Shown piece by piece: positions 18,748-28,700 of a stretch of DNA of 64,000 nucleotides. The stretch is from Pseudomonadota bacterium (GTDB lineage: Bacteria > Pseudomonadota > Gammaproteobacteria > Steroidobacterales > Steroidobacteraceae): contig JAFEDR010000009.1 in NCBI GenBank assembly GCA_018241525.1, positions 186,001 through 250,000 on the forward strand, in the 5' to 3' direction. The stretch's first letter is position 1, and every line of letters begins with the position of its first letter. Position numbers and translations under genes: made by a program. The notes under the pieces are model-generated. The model was not told the DNA's origin and did no database searches. It saw nothing but the letters and a program-made list of their open reading frames with translations.

Positions 18748-19545
18748 CTAGCCTTCCTCGGACGCCGGATCCGACTGCTCGGAGAGGAAGCGCGTCGGGG
18801 GCACCCCGAAGGTGCGACGGAACATCGCGGTGAAGGCGCTCGAGCTGCTGTAGCCGACCACGAAGGCGACGTCGGTGACCGACTGGCCCGCCGCGAGTCG
18901 CGACAGCGCTTCCATCAGCCGCACCTGCTGGCGCCAGAGCGCGAAGCTGACGTTGGTCTCGCGGCGGAAGGTCCGCGTGAACGTCCGCCGGCCCATCCCG
19001 GCAGCCTCGGCCCAGTCGTCGAGCGCATCGTGCTGCGCCGGGTCCTGCAGGATCGACAGGCACACCCGCACCAGCCGCTCGTCCGCCGGCATCGGCACCT
19101 GCAGCGGCGTGCCGTGCATGGTCCGCAGCTCGGCGAGGATCAGGTCCATGACCTTGCCGTCGCGGCCGTCGACGTCGTACTCGATCGGGATGCGGGCCGC
19201 TTCGACGATCAGCTCGCGCAGCAGGTCCGAGACCTCCAGCACCCGGCAGCTGCGCGGCAGGTCGGCGCAGACCGCCTCGCTCAGGTACAGCGTCCGTACC
19301 GACAGCTGGTGGCGCGCGTAGGCCTCGTGCGGCACCCCGGGCGGCACCCAGACGGCGCGCTGCGGCGGGACGATGAAGCTCGCCTGGTCGGTCACGACCA
19401 GGAACACGCCGCGGCTCGCGTAGATCAGCTGGCCGCGCTGGTGCCGGTGGCGCGGATCGTGGAAGCCGGCCGGGTACTCGTCGGACAGCGCCGCGATCGG
19501 CCGTGGCACGTTCTGGTAATCGGCACCCTTGGTGCTACGGCCCAT
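18748..19545 (-). CDS. AraC-family transcriptional regulator
   Basis: A 265-residue regulator. The N-terminal half is a cupin-type sensor (HRHQRGQLIYASRGVFLVVT, WVPPGVPHEAY, about residues 35-85). The C-terminal half carries the two AraC helix-turn-helix units (DWAEAAGMGRRTFTRTFRRETN and SVTDVAFVVGYSSSSAFTAMFRRTFGVPPTRF, about residues 175-250). It is divergent from the esterase gene that leads to the receptor and amidohydrolases, so these are its likely targets. The 130-bp gap between them contains an unusual cluster of CTAG words that may be its operator. The ligand is unknown. Confidence 0.92.
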   Translation of the reverse strand: MGRSTKGADYQNVPRPIAALSDEYPAGFHDPRHRHQRGQLIYASRGVFLVVTDQASFIVPPQRAVWVPPGVPHEAYARHQLSVRTLYLSEAVCADLPRSCRVLEVSDLLRELIVEAARIPIEYDVDGRDGKVMDLILAELRTMHGTPLQVPMPADERLVRVCLSILQDPAQHDALDDWAEAAGMGRRTFTRTFRRETNVSFALWRQQVRLMEALSRLAAGQSVTDVAFVVGYSSSSAFTAMFRRTFGVPPTRFLSEQSDPASEEG

Positions 19546-19569
19546 CCCGCTCCGGCCCCCGTGGCCCGG

Positions 19570-19626
19570 TCTAGCTAGTTAGTGATCCCGCGCAGACAGC
19601 GCAGCGCCCGGCCTAGCAATAGCCTA
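19570..19626. promoter_or_regulatory. CTAG-rich candidate operator region
   Basis: Four CTAG tetramers lie at 19571, 19575, 19611 and 19622, inside GGTCTAGCTAGTTAG and inside two GCCTAG words, one of them the palindrome GCCTAGGC. CTAG is usually rare in proteobacterial DNA. The position between a divergent AraC regulator and its likely target suggests a binding region, but this is inference. Confidence 0.35.
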
Positions 19627-19675
19627 GGCCTCCGACCGGTGCAAGAGCCGGCCCGCGACGACGAGGGGTGCCCGC

Positions 19676-20692
19676 GTGTACTCGATCCCGACTTCCCGCC
19701 GCGACCCGGCCGAGGCCCTCGATCCGCACGTCCGGCGCTTCGTCGCGGAGGTCAACGCCGCCTACGCGAATTTCCAGGGCTTCGGGGCGCTGACGCCCCC
19801 TGACGCACGGCGCGCCGCCGAGGTCGTGCGCGCGCCGTGGCGTGCCGGCGGGCCGACGATGGCGAGCACCCGCGAACTGCTGGCACCGGTGCAGGGCGGC
19901 GCGATGCGCATCCGGGTCTACGATCCGGGCCCGGCCGGGCCCAAGGCCGGGCTCGTCTATGCCCATGGCGGTGGCTGGACCCTGTTCAGCCTCGATACCC
20001 ACGACCGCGTGATGCGCGAGTACGCCGCACGCAGCGGCGCGGTCGTGATCGGGGTCGACTACCCGCTCGCGCCGGAGGCGAAGTACCCGGTCGCGCTCCA
20101 CCAGATCTGCGACGTCGTGCGCTGGCTTGGCGAGCATGGCGCCGAGGCCGGCGTCGACGGCAGCCGGCTCGCGATCGGCGGCGACTCGGCCGGCGCCAAC
20201 CTCGCGATCGCGACAGCGCTGAGGCTGCGGGATGCCGGCGAGGGTGGCCGTCTCGGGGCGCTGCTCCTCAACTACGGCGCCTACGACAGCGACTGCTCGG
20301 ATGCCGCCGCCGCCGCCTATGGCGGCGAGGGCTACATGCTGACGCGCGAGGAGATGCGTGGCTTCACCGCCAACTACCTGCGCACGCCGGCCGACGCCGG
20401 CGACCCGCTGGCCTGCCCGGGCCGCGCGCGCCTCGAGGGCCTGCCGCCCGCGTTCCTGACGATCCCGGAATGCGACCTGCTAACGGAGCAGAATGTCGCG
20501 ATGGCGGAGAAGCTCGGCCGCGCCGGCGTGGCGGTCCGCGCGCTGCTCTATCCGGGTGCGACGCACAGCTTCCTCGAGGCCGTCTCGATCGCCCCGGTGG
20601 CGGAGCGCGCGTTCCGCGACGCGTCGGCGTGGCTGCGCGCGGTGCTCGCGGGCGAGCGACCCGCCACGGGATTCGCTGTGGCGGCAAACTGA
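19676..20692 (+). CDS. Alpha/beta hydrolase, HSL-type esterase
   Basis: The 338-residue enzyme belongs to the hormone-sensitive-lipase branch of alpha/beta hydrolases. Oxyanion box HGGGWT lies near residue 98, the nucleophile elbow GDSAGAN near 164, an acidic residue in IPECDLLTEQN near 263, and the catalytic His in GATHSFLE near 295. It probably hydrolyses short or medium esters in the cytoplasm, as no signal peptide is present. The GTG at 19676 follows GAGGGGTG. It precedes the siderophore-type receptor by 131 bp and is divergent from the AraC regulator, so an ester-bearing ligand of that receptor is a possible substrate. Confidence 0.88.
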   Translation: MYSIPTSRRDPAEALDPHVRRFVAEVNAAYANFQGFGALTPPDARRAAEVVRAPWRAGGPTMASTRELLAPVQGGAMRIRVYDPGPAGPKAGLVYAHGGGWTLFSLDTHDRVMREYAARSGAVVIGVDYPLAPEAKYPVALHQICDVVRWLGEHGAEAGVDGSRLAIGGDSAGANLAIATALRLRDAGEGGRLGALLLNYGAYDSDCSDAAAAAYGGEGYMLTREEMRGFTANYLRTPADAGDPLACPGRARLEGLPPAFLTIPECDLLTEQNVAMAEKLGRAGVAVRALLYPGATHSFLEAVSIAPVAERAFRDASAWLRAVLAGERPATGFAVAAN

Positions 20693-20823
20693 CAGCCGCG
20701 GCGGGATGGCCTGATCGCGACAGTTTCAGACCCTACTTCGGGCGCGACGCGGGGAAGCGCGTCGCAGGATCAAATGGGGCGGTGGGAATTCGGCCGCCCG
20801 CGGCAACAGAACAAGGGGGATCC

Positions 20824-23022
20824 ATGTTCACTCGATCGTCGCCACGCACCCTGTCACTGACGCGGTCGGCGGCCTGTGCCGTTGCCGCCGGTCTCGGCGC
20901 GCTGCTGCTCGCCGGCATCGCCTCCGCCGCCGACGAGCTCGAGGCGGTCGTCGTCACGGCGCCGCACTACGTTCCGACCGACAATCGCACCGGCACCAAG
21001 ACCGACACGCCGCTCGTCGAGACGCCGCAGTCGATCACGGTCATCAACCGCGACCAGATCGACCTGCTGACCTGGCAGAACCTCGGCCAGGCGGTCCGTT
21101 ACACCTCGGGCGTCGTCGGCGAGAACTTCGGCTCGGACGAGCGCTACGACTGGCTGACGCTGCGCGGCTTCTACCCGGTGCAGTACGTCGATGGCCTGCA
21201 GGCGCCGGTCGGCTCGGTGACGAACATCGGCCTCGACCTCTACAACTCGCAGTCGGTGGAAGTGCTGAAGGGCCCCGCCTCCGTCCTGTACGGCCTCGCA
21301 CCCCCGGGCGGCATCGTCAACATGACGAGCCGCCGGCCGTCGCGTGATTTCGGCGGCGAGGTGCAGGCGCACTACGGCAGCCACGACGACAAGCAGCTCG
21401 CCGGTGACATCACCGGCGCCGTGACGGACAACCTGAGCCTGCGCCTGACGGCGCTCTCATATGATCGCGACACCCAGACGCGGGGCGTGCGCTCGAAGCG
21501 CACCTACGTCGCCCCGGCGCTCACCTGGGACATCGCTGACCGCACCAGCATCACGTTCCTCTACTACTATCAGTGGGACGACGTGAAGGGCGATGGTGGC
21601 GGCTTCTTCCCGGCCGCCGGCATCTACTCGCCGAACCCGAACGGCCCGACGCCGACCGACGCCAACCTGGGCGACCCGGCCTACAATGACTTCTCGCGCA
21701 GCCAGTACGCCGGCGGCTACTCGTTCAAGCACGGCTTCAGCGATAACCTGACGTTCTCGCAGGACCTCAAGTACTTCTCTACCTCGAACACGATGTTCGA
21801 CGTCTATGGCGCGGGCTTCGCGACCTCGACGACGCCGGGCACGGGCCTGTATCCGTACCTGAACCCGCTGACCGGCGTGCAGGAGTCGGACTTCAGCGGC
21901 AATCCGCTGTACACGGACTACCGCACGGTCAACCGCTACAACTTCCCCTTCTGGGAGAACATCCACTCGTTCGAGGTCGATAACCGCCTCGAGGCGAAGT
22001 GGGTGACCGGCGCGGTCAAGCATGACGTGCTGTTCGGCCTCGACTACCGCCGCTACGTCGACAAGTCGAAGTTCGCGTTCGGCTTCGGGCCGACCACCGA
22101 CCTCTACAGCGGGCCGGTCGCGACACCGATCACGACCCCCTCGCCGGCGTTCCCGTACACCGACGAGATCCAGCGTCAGACGGGCCTCTACGCGCAGGAC
22201 CAGATGAAGGTCGACCACTGGATCTTCACGGTCGGCGCGCGCCAGGACTGGGTCAAGTCGACGTACTCGGGCGCGGACCGCAGCGACGACAAGCTGAGCT
22301 ACCGCGGCGGCGTCACCTACCTGCTGCCGAACGGGCTCGCGCCGTACGTGTCGTACGCGAACTCGTTCCAGCCGACCGCAGGCTCGAGCTTCGCGGGCGA
22401 GGCCTTCAAGCCGACGACCGGCAAGCAGGTCGAGGCGGGCCTCAAGTTCGAGCCGACCTTCCTGCCGCGCGACGTGAAGCTGTTCGCGACCGCCGCCGCG
22501 TATAAGATCACGCAGGACAATGTGCTGGCGGCCGACCCCGGCCACGCCTTCTTCAGCCTTCAGGTCGGCCAGGTCGAGGTCAAGGGCGCCGAGCTCGAGC
22601 TCGTGACCCGCATCCGCGAGCGGCTGAGCCTCAACGCCTCCTACAGCTACACGAAGTCGGAGGTCACGCAGACCGCCTCCGCCACGGACCCGACGCTCGG
22701 CCGGGAACTGCCGATCGTGCCGCGCCACAAGGTCTCGCTGTTCGTCGACTACACCGCGCAGACCGGCGCGGTGGCGGGCCTGGGCGGTGGCCTCGGCATC
22801 CGCTACCTGAGCTCGACTTACGGCGACCCGACGAACCTGTGGCAGGCGCCGAGCTACACGTTGTTAGACGCCGTGATTCACTATAACGTCGACAAGTGGC
22901 TGATCTCCGTCGACGCCAGCAACCTGACGAACAAGACGTACATCTCGCAGTGCAGCTCCGAGGTGAACTGCTTCTACGGTCTCAAGCGCAAGGTCGTCGG
23001 CACGGTCTCGCGCAAGTTCTGA
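20824..23022 (+). CDS. TonB-dependent siderophore-type receptor
   Basis: A 732-residue outer-membrane receptor with signal peptide (1-35), a TonB-box region (ELEAVVVTAP), a plug domain (PLVETPQSITVINRDQI, VLYGLAPPGGIVN; about residues 55-170) and a 22-strand barrel ending in KVVGTVSRKF with the terminal Phe typical of barrels. The plug motifs VETPQSI and GxxxPGGxxN are those of the FhuA/ferrichrome-type siderophore receptors. ATG follows AAGGGGGATCC. It leads a tight run of three exported amidohydrolases, the first beginning six bases after its stop. That suggests the imported compound is cut in the periplasm. Ferric hydroxamate is one option, a peptide-like compound another. Confidence 0.92.
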   Translation: MFTRSSPRTLSLTRSAACAVAAGLGALLLAGIASAADELEAVVVTAPHYVPTDNRTGTKTDTPLVETPQSITVINRDQIDLLTWQNLGQAVRYTSGVVGENFGSDERYDWLTLRGFYPVQYVDGLQAPVGSVTNIGLDLYNSQSVEVLKGPASVLYGLAPPGGIVNMTSRRPSRDFGGEVQAHYGSHDDKQLAGDITGAVTDNLSLRLTALSYDRDTQTRGVRSKRTYVAPALTWDIADRTSITFLYYYQWDDVKGDGGGFFPAAGIYSPNPNGPTPTDANLGDPAYNDFSRSQYAGGYSFKHGFSDNLTFSQDLKYFSTSNTMFDVYGAGFATSTTPGTGLYPYLNPLTGVQESDFSGNPLYTDYRTVNRYNFPFWENIHSFEVDNRLEAKWVTGAVKHDVLFGLDYRRYVDKSKFAFGFGPTTDLYSGPVATPITTPSPAFPYTDEIQRQTGLYAQDQMKVDHWIFTVGARQDWVKSTYSGADRSDDKLSYRGGVTYLLPNGLAPYVSYANSFQPTAGSSFAGEAFKPTTGKQVEAGLKFEPTFLPRDVKLFATAAAYKITQDNVLAADPGHAFFSLQVGQVEVKGAELELVTRIRERLSLNASYSYTKSEVTQTASATDPTLGRELPIVPRHKVSLFVDYTAQTGAVAGLGGGLGIRYLSSTYGDPTNLWQAPSYTLLDAVIHYNVDKWLISVDASNLTNKTYISQCSSEVNCFYGLKRKVVGTVSRKF

Positions 23023-23027
23023 GACGC

Positions 23028-24452
23028 GTGCACCGGGTCGTCCGCCGGCCGGCCGCTGGCGTCCGGCGGGGACCCGGGCCGCTGGCGGCGGCCCTGCTGC
23101 TCGCCGCCGCGGCTGCCACGGCGGCGGGTGCGCGCGAGCCCCTGCCGTTCGCGCTCGATCCGTACCCGAGCACCTACCGGCCGCTGCCGCGCACCGACAC
23201 GCTGATCGCCCACGCGACCGTGCTCGACGGCACGGGGCGCCGCCTCGAGGACGCCGACGTGCTGTTGCGCGACGGCAAGGTCGCGGCGCTCGGCCGCGGG
23301 CTCGCGGTACCTGCCGGCGTGACCGTGGTCGACGCCCGCGGCCGCTGGGTGACGCCGGGCATCGTCGACGTGCACACGCACTACGGCGCCTTCTCAGCAC
23401 CGTTCACGGCCGACGAGCTCGAGCACTCCGACGTCAACGAGATCAGCGACCCCAATACCGCGAACGTGTGGGTCGAGCATTCGATCGCGGTGCAGGATCC
23501 CTCGTTCGCGCGTGCGCTCGCGGGCGGCGTGACGACGGTCGAGGTGCTGCCCGGCTCGACCAACCTGTTCGGCGGCCGGGCCGTCGTGCTCAAGAACGTG
23601 CCGGCGACGACGGTGCAGGCCATGAAGTTCCCGCACGCGCCGGTCGCGCTCAAGATGGCCTGCGGCGAGAACCCGGCGCACCAGTACGGCGACAAGGGTC
23701 GCTTCCCGTCGAGCCGCATGGGCAACTTCGCCGGCTATCGCGAGGCCTGGCTCAAGGCGCGCGACTACGAGGCGAAGTGGCTCGCCTATGAGCGTGGCGA
23801 GGCGACCGAACCGCCGGCCCGCGACCTGAAGCTCGACACGCTTGCCGGGGTGCTGCACGGCGACATCCGCGTGCAGATGCACTGCTACCGCGCCGACGAG
23901 ATGGCCGAGGTGCTCGACCTGGCGCGCGAGTTCGGCTACCGCGTCGCCGCATTCCACCATGCGGTCGAGGCTTACAAGATCGCGCCGCTGCTGGCCTCGG
24001 CCGGCGTCTGCGCGGTCGTCTGGTCCGACTGGTGGGGCTACAAGATGGAAGCCTTCGACGCGATCCGCGAGAACGCGGCCTACGTCGACGCCGCCGGTGG
24101 CTGCGTCGCGCTGCACTCGGATTCGGCGATCGTCGGCCAGCGGCTGACGCTCGAGGCGGCGAAGGCCGCCGCAGCGGGCCGCCGCGCCGGCGTCGCGGTG
24201 ACGCCGGAGCACGCGATCCGGTGGGTGACGGCGGAGCCGGCCCGCATCCTCGGCCTCGAGCGCGAGATCGGCACGCTCGAACCCGGCAAGAACGCCGACG
24301 TCGTCGTCTGGTCGGCCGATCCGTTCAGCGTCTACAGCCACGCCGACCTCGTGTTCCTGGACGGCGCCCGCCTCTACGACCGCGCCGATGCCGGGCGTCG
24401 CCCGGTCGGCGACTTCGAGGCCGGCCAGCCGGCCCTGGGCGCGGCGCGATGA
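23028..24452 (+). CDS. Exported amidohydrolase (imidazolonepropionase-like, COG1228 type)
   Basis: A 474-residue metal-dependent amidohydrolase with a signal peptide (after the GTG at 23028, HRVVRRPAAGV then an Ala/Leu-rich core ending TAAGA). Metal and active-site positions look intact: HTH in VDVHTHYG, the MACGENPAHQYG block, His in VQMHCYRADEM, His-His in AFHHAVEA, and Asp in LHSDSA. It ends with the usual barrel-plus-sandwich closing segment (GTLEPGKNADVVVWSADPF). Related proteins hydrolyse cyclic amides or dipeptide-like bonds, but the substrate here is unknown. It is coupled to the receptor upstream (gap of five bases) and overlaps the next gene by ATGA. Confidence 0.85.
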   Translation: MHRVVRRPAAGVRRGPGPLAAALLLAAAAATAAGAREPLPFALDPYPSTYRPLPRTDTLIAHATVLDGTGRRLEDADVLLRDGKVAALGRGLAVPAGVTVVDARGRWVTPGIVDVHTHYGAFSAPFTADELEHSDVNEISDPNTANVWVEHSIAVQDPSFARALAGGVTTVEVLPGSTNLFGGRAVVLKNVPATTVQAMKFPHAPVALKMACGENPAHQYGDKGRFPSSRMGNFAGYREAWLKARDYEAKWLAYERGEATEPPARDLKLDTLAGVLHGDIRVQMHCYRADEMAEVLDLAREFGYRVAAFHHAVEAYKIAPLLASAGVCAVVWSDWWGYKMEAFDAIRENAAYVDAAGGCVALHSDSAIVGQRLTLEAAKAAAAGRRAGVAVTPEHAIRWVTAEPARILGLEREIGTLEPGKNADVVVWSADPFSVYSHADLVFLDGARLYDRADAGRRPVGDFEAGQPALGAAR

Positions 24453-25738
24453 GCGCCGCGCGCGCCCGCCTCGCGGCCGCCGCCGGCGCGCTGCTGCTGG
24501 CCGCCGGCGCGCTCGCCGACACGCTGGCGATCGTCCACGCGCGCGCCTTCACCGGCGACGGCGACGAGCCGCTCGCCGACGCGACCATCGTCGTGCGCGA
24601 CGGCCGCATCGTCGCGCTCGCCGCCGGGCTCGCACCGCCTGGCGGTGCGACGCTGGTCGACGCACGGGGCCGGCTCGTGACCGCCGGCCTCATGAACGGC
24701 GCCACGCAGCTCGCGGTGGTCGAGGTCGACGCGGTTCCGGACACCAACGATCAGGCGGTCTCGGTCGGGCCGCTCGGCGCGGCCTTCGACCTGAGCTACG
24801 CGGTGAATTCCAATGCGACCGCGCTGCCGCTGGCGCGCGCCGACGGCCTGACGCGCGCGGCGGTGCTGCCGACCGGGTCGGCGGCGGCGCCGTTCGCCGG
24901 CCAGGGCGCGCTGCTGCACCTCGTGGCCGACGGCGAGATCCTCGAGCGGCCGCGCGCCCTGCTCGCCGTGCAGGTCGGTGGCATGAGTGCCGGGCGCGCC
25001 GGCGGCTCGCGTGCTGCGCAGTGGGGGCTGCTGCGCAATGCGCTCGACGAGGCGCGCGCCTACGGCCGCGGCACGCGGCCGGGTGCGCCGCGTGACCAGC
25101 TGCTGAATCACCTCGACGCTGAGGCGCTGCAGCCGGTGCTGGCCGGACGCGTGCCGCTCGCGATCGCCGCCGCCCGGGAATCCGACATCCGCGAGGCGCT
25201 GCGGCTCGCGGCCGACTACCGGCTGCGGGTCGTGGTCGTCGGCGGTGCCGAGGCGTGGCGGCTCGCGCCCGCGCTCGCGCGCCAGCACGTGCCGGTGATC
25301 CTCGACCCGTTCGCCGACTATCCGGCGACCTTCGACGAGCTCGGCGCGCGCCTCGATAACGCGGCGCTGCTCGAGCGCGCCGGGGTCACGATCGCCTTCA
25401 CGCTGCCGCCGATCCAGCGCAGCCACAACGCAGGCTCGGCGCTGCGCGAGGCGGCGGGGCTCGCGGTCGCGAACGGCCTGCCGTGGGCGGCGGCGCTGCG
25501 CGCGCTGACGCTGAACCCCGCCCGCATCTGGGGCCTGGACGAGCACTACGGCCGGCTCGCCACGGGCCAGGACGGCGACCTCGTGATCTGGGACGGCGAC
25601 CCGCTCGAGCCGGCGAGCGCGCCGGTCGAGGTGCGCGTGGCGGGGCGCCTCGTGGCCGACGATTCCAGGCAGCGGCGCCTGCGCGAGCGCTATGCGCCGG
25701 CCCGGCAGGGCGAGCCGTGGCCGCCGGCCTACCGCTGA
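24449..25738 (+). CDS. Amidohydrolase-fold protein lacking the metal site (probable pseudoenzyme)
   Basis: A 429-residue exported protein (signal peptide to about residue 23, AGALADT) with the same fold order as the preceding gene: an N-terminal beta-sandwich strand set (VRDGRIVALAAG, VDARGRLVTAGL), barrel and the closing segment (GLDEHYGRLATGQDGDLVIWDGDPLEPA). The metal-binding HxH after VTxGL is replaced (LVTAGLMNGATQL). The later His positions are also missing (AIAAARESD, VVVVGGAEAWR). It therefore probably has no hydrolase activity. The ATGA overlap with the active-looking partner suggests co-translation, perhaps as a non-catalytic subunit or substrate-binding partner. Confidence 0.8.
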   Translation: MSAARARLAAAAGALLLAAGALADTLAIVHARAFTGDGDEPLADATIVVRDGRIVALAAGLAPPGGATLVDARGRLVTAGLMNGATQLAVVEVDAVPDTNDQAVSVGPLGAAFDLSYAVNSNATALPLARADGLTRAAVLPTGSAAAPFAGQGALLHLVADGEILERPRALLAVQVGGMSAGRAGGSRAAQWGLLRNALDEARAYGRGTRPGAPRDQLLNHLDAEALQPVLAGRVPLAIAAARESDIREALRLAADYRLRVVVVGGAEAWRLAPALARQHVPVILDPFADYPATFDELGARLDNAALLERAGVTIAFTLPPIQRSHNAGSALREAAGLAVANGLPWAAALRALTLNPARIWGLDEHYGRLATGQDGDLVIWDGDPLEPASAPVEVRVAGRLVADDSRQRRLRERYAPARQGEPWPPAYR

Positions 25739-28700
25739 GCCCGCGCCGGCGAGCCGTCGCCGGCCTCGCGGTGGCGCTCGCGGCCCTCTATGCCGGCGTC
25801 GCGGCCGCCGCCGAGCCGGCGCCACTGCCGCTCACGCCGACGCGCACGGTCGCCTTCGATACCGACGAGGGCACGTGGCTGTCGGTGACGCTCGCGCCGG
25901 ACGGCGCGCAGCTGGTCTTCGACCTGCTCGGCGATCTCTATGCGGTCGGCGCCGGCGGCGGCCGCGCGAGGCGAATCACCGCCGGGCCCGCCTTCGACGC
26001 ACAGCCCGTCTACTCGCCGGACGGCGCCTGGCTCGCCTTCACCAGCGATCGCAGTGGTGCCGAGAACGTCTGGATCTCGCGGCCGGACGGCAGCGAGGCG
26101 CGCCCCCTGACCACCAACGACGGCGGCGACGAGTACGTCTCGCCGGCGTGGTCGGCGGACGGCAGCCACCTGTACGTCTCGCGCTACCGCGCGGACCGCA
26201 ACGCCGCGGAACTGTGGGAGCTCGATCTGGCCGACCGCGCGCCGCCGCGCGAGCTCACGCTCGGGCGCTTCAGTGCGCTCGGCGCCGCGCCGACGCCCGA
26301 CGGCCGCTACCTGTACGTCGCCGTGCACGCCGGTGCGCTGTTCGAGGACGACGTGACGCTGCCGCGCTGGCGGATCGACCGGCTGGAGCTCGCGACGCTG
26401 CACGCCGAGACCGTGGTCGTAAATCCCGGCAGCGCCATGCGGCCGGTGCTGTCGCCGGACGGCCGGCACCTCGCCTACTACGCGCGCAGCGGTGCGGGCA
26501 CCGGCCTGCGCCTGCGCGACCTCGACAGCGGCGAGGACCGGCTGCTCGCCTACCCGATGCAGCACGACGTGCAGGAGGCGCTGCCGAGCCGCGACCTCGA
26601 GCCCGGCTTCGCCTTCACCCGCGACGGCGGCGCCCTCGTCGCGGCGGTCGACGGCCACTTGCGCCGGATCGCCATCGCCGACGGGACGGCGTCGACGATC
26701 CCGTTCGAGGCGCATGTCGAGCTCGGCCTCGGCCCGCCGCTGCGGCACGAGGTCCGCGAGCCCAGCGGCCCCGTGCGGGCGCGCCTCGTACAGGGACCGG
26801 TCGAGTCGCCGGATGGCCGCGAGCTCGCGTTCTCGGCGCTCGGGCGCCTGTACGTGATGGCGCTGCCGGATGGCACGCCTCGCCCGCTGCTGTCCGCCGG
26901 ACCGCCGCAGTTCCAGCCGGCGTGGTCGCCCGACGGCCGCTCGATCGCCTACGTGACCTGGGACGCGCGTGCAGGCGGCGGACTCTGGGTCGTGGCGGCC
27001 GACGGCCCGGCGCAGCCGCGGCCGCTCGCGGCCACAGGTCCGTTCTACACCGACCCGGCTTTCGCACCGGACGGATCCACCGTCTACGCGCTGCGCTCGA
27101 GTCATTACGAGCGCCAGCACACCTACAAGGAGCCGGCGCTGTGGCTGAATCGCTCCTTCGGTGCCCTGCGCACGGCCGAGCTCGCCGCCTGGCCCGCGAC
27201 CGGCGGCGCGGCGCGCGTCGTGTCGACGGGCATCTTCGAGGGCCCGGCACAGTTCACGAATACGGACGCGACGCACCTCTACCTCAATTCCGAGCAGGGG
27301 CTCGACTCGGTCGCGCTCGACGGCTCGGGCCGGCGCACGGTGATCAGCGTCGTCGGCCCGGGGTACTACTTCATCGAGGGGCCGGTGCAGGCCGACGAGC
27401 TGCGCCTCAGTCCCGACGGCCGCCACGTGCTCGCGCAGATCGCCCAGCAGCTGCACCTGCTCGAGCTGCCACCGGCGACGCTCACGGTGGAGCCGGTCGA
27501 CGTGCGCGCGCCGCGCGTGCCGCACCGGCAACTGACCGCGCGCGGCGCCGATTTCTTCGGCTGGGCGGATGGCGGGCGCCGCATCAGCTGGGCCGTGGGG
27601 TCGAGCTACCTGCGCCGCCCGCTCGCCGGGCTCGTGCTCGATGCCCGCGCCCGCGCGCCGGCCGATCACCCGGCTGGCGGCCACGACGGCGTCGAGGCAT
27701 TCGCGATCGCGGTCGAGCAGCCTCGCGACCTGCCGGGTGGCACGCTGGTGCTGCGCGGCGCGACGGTGGTCACGATGGGAGCGGCGGGCGTCATCGCGGA
27801 CGCCGACGTCGTGGTGACCGGCAACCGGATCGCCGCGGTCGGCGCCCGCGGCCGGGTGGCGATCCCGCCGGGTGCGTCGGTCCGCGACGTCCGCGGACGC
27901 TTCGTCGTGCCCGGCCTGATCGACGTGCACGATCACTTTGGCGACATCCGCCGCGGCGTGCTCGACCTCGACAACTGGGGCTTCCCGGCGACGCTCGCCT
28001 TCGGCGTCACGAGCGCGCTCGATCCGTCCACGCTCAGCATCGACATGCTGGCCTACCAGGACCTGCTCGACACCGGCGCCGTGCTCGGCCCGCGCCTCTA
28101 TTCGACCGGCCCGGCGGTATTCTCGTTCAACGAGTTCGCCTCGCCCGACGCGGTGCACGAGGTGCTCGCGCGCTACGCCGAGGACTACCGGCTGACGAAC
28201 CTCAAGGAGTACCGCACCGGCAACCGCCGCGTGCGCCAGTGGGTCGCGGCCGCGGCGCTCGAGCTCGGGCTGGTCGCGACCACCGAGGGTGCGCTCGACT
28301 TCAAGCTCGACCTGACGCAGATGCTCGACGGCTACGCCGGCAACGAGCACGCGCTCGCGGCCGTGCCGCTCGCGCGCGACGTGGTCGAGCTCGTCGCGCG
28401 CTCGGGCGTCAGCTACACGCCGACGCTGATGATCTCGCACGGTGGCCCGCCGGCGGGCGAGGAATTCATCGCGCGCAGCGATCCGCTGCACGATCCGCGC
28501 GTGCTGCACTTCTACCCGCGCTTCGCGCGCGAGCAGCTGTTCAGCCGGGTCCACTGGACGGCGGCCGAGGAGCACGCCTACCCCGCGATCGCGGCGGGCG
28601 CGGCGCGCATCCAGCGCGCCGGCGGCCTGGTGACGGCCGGCAGCCACGGCAACTACCCGGGCATCGGGCTGCACTGGGAGCTGCAGGCACTCGCGGCCGG

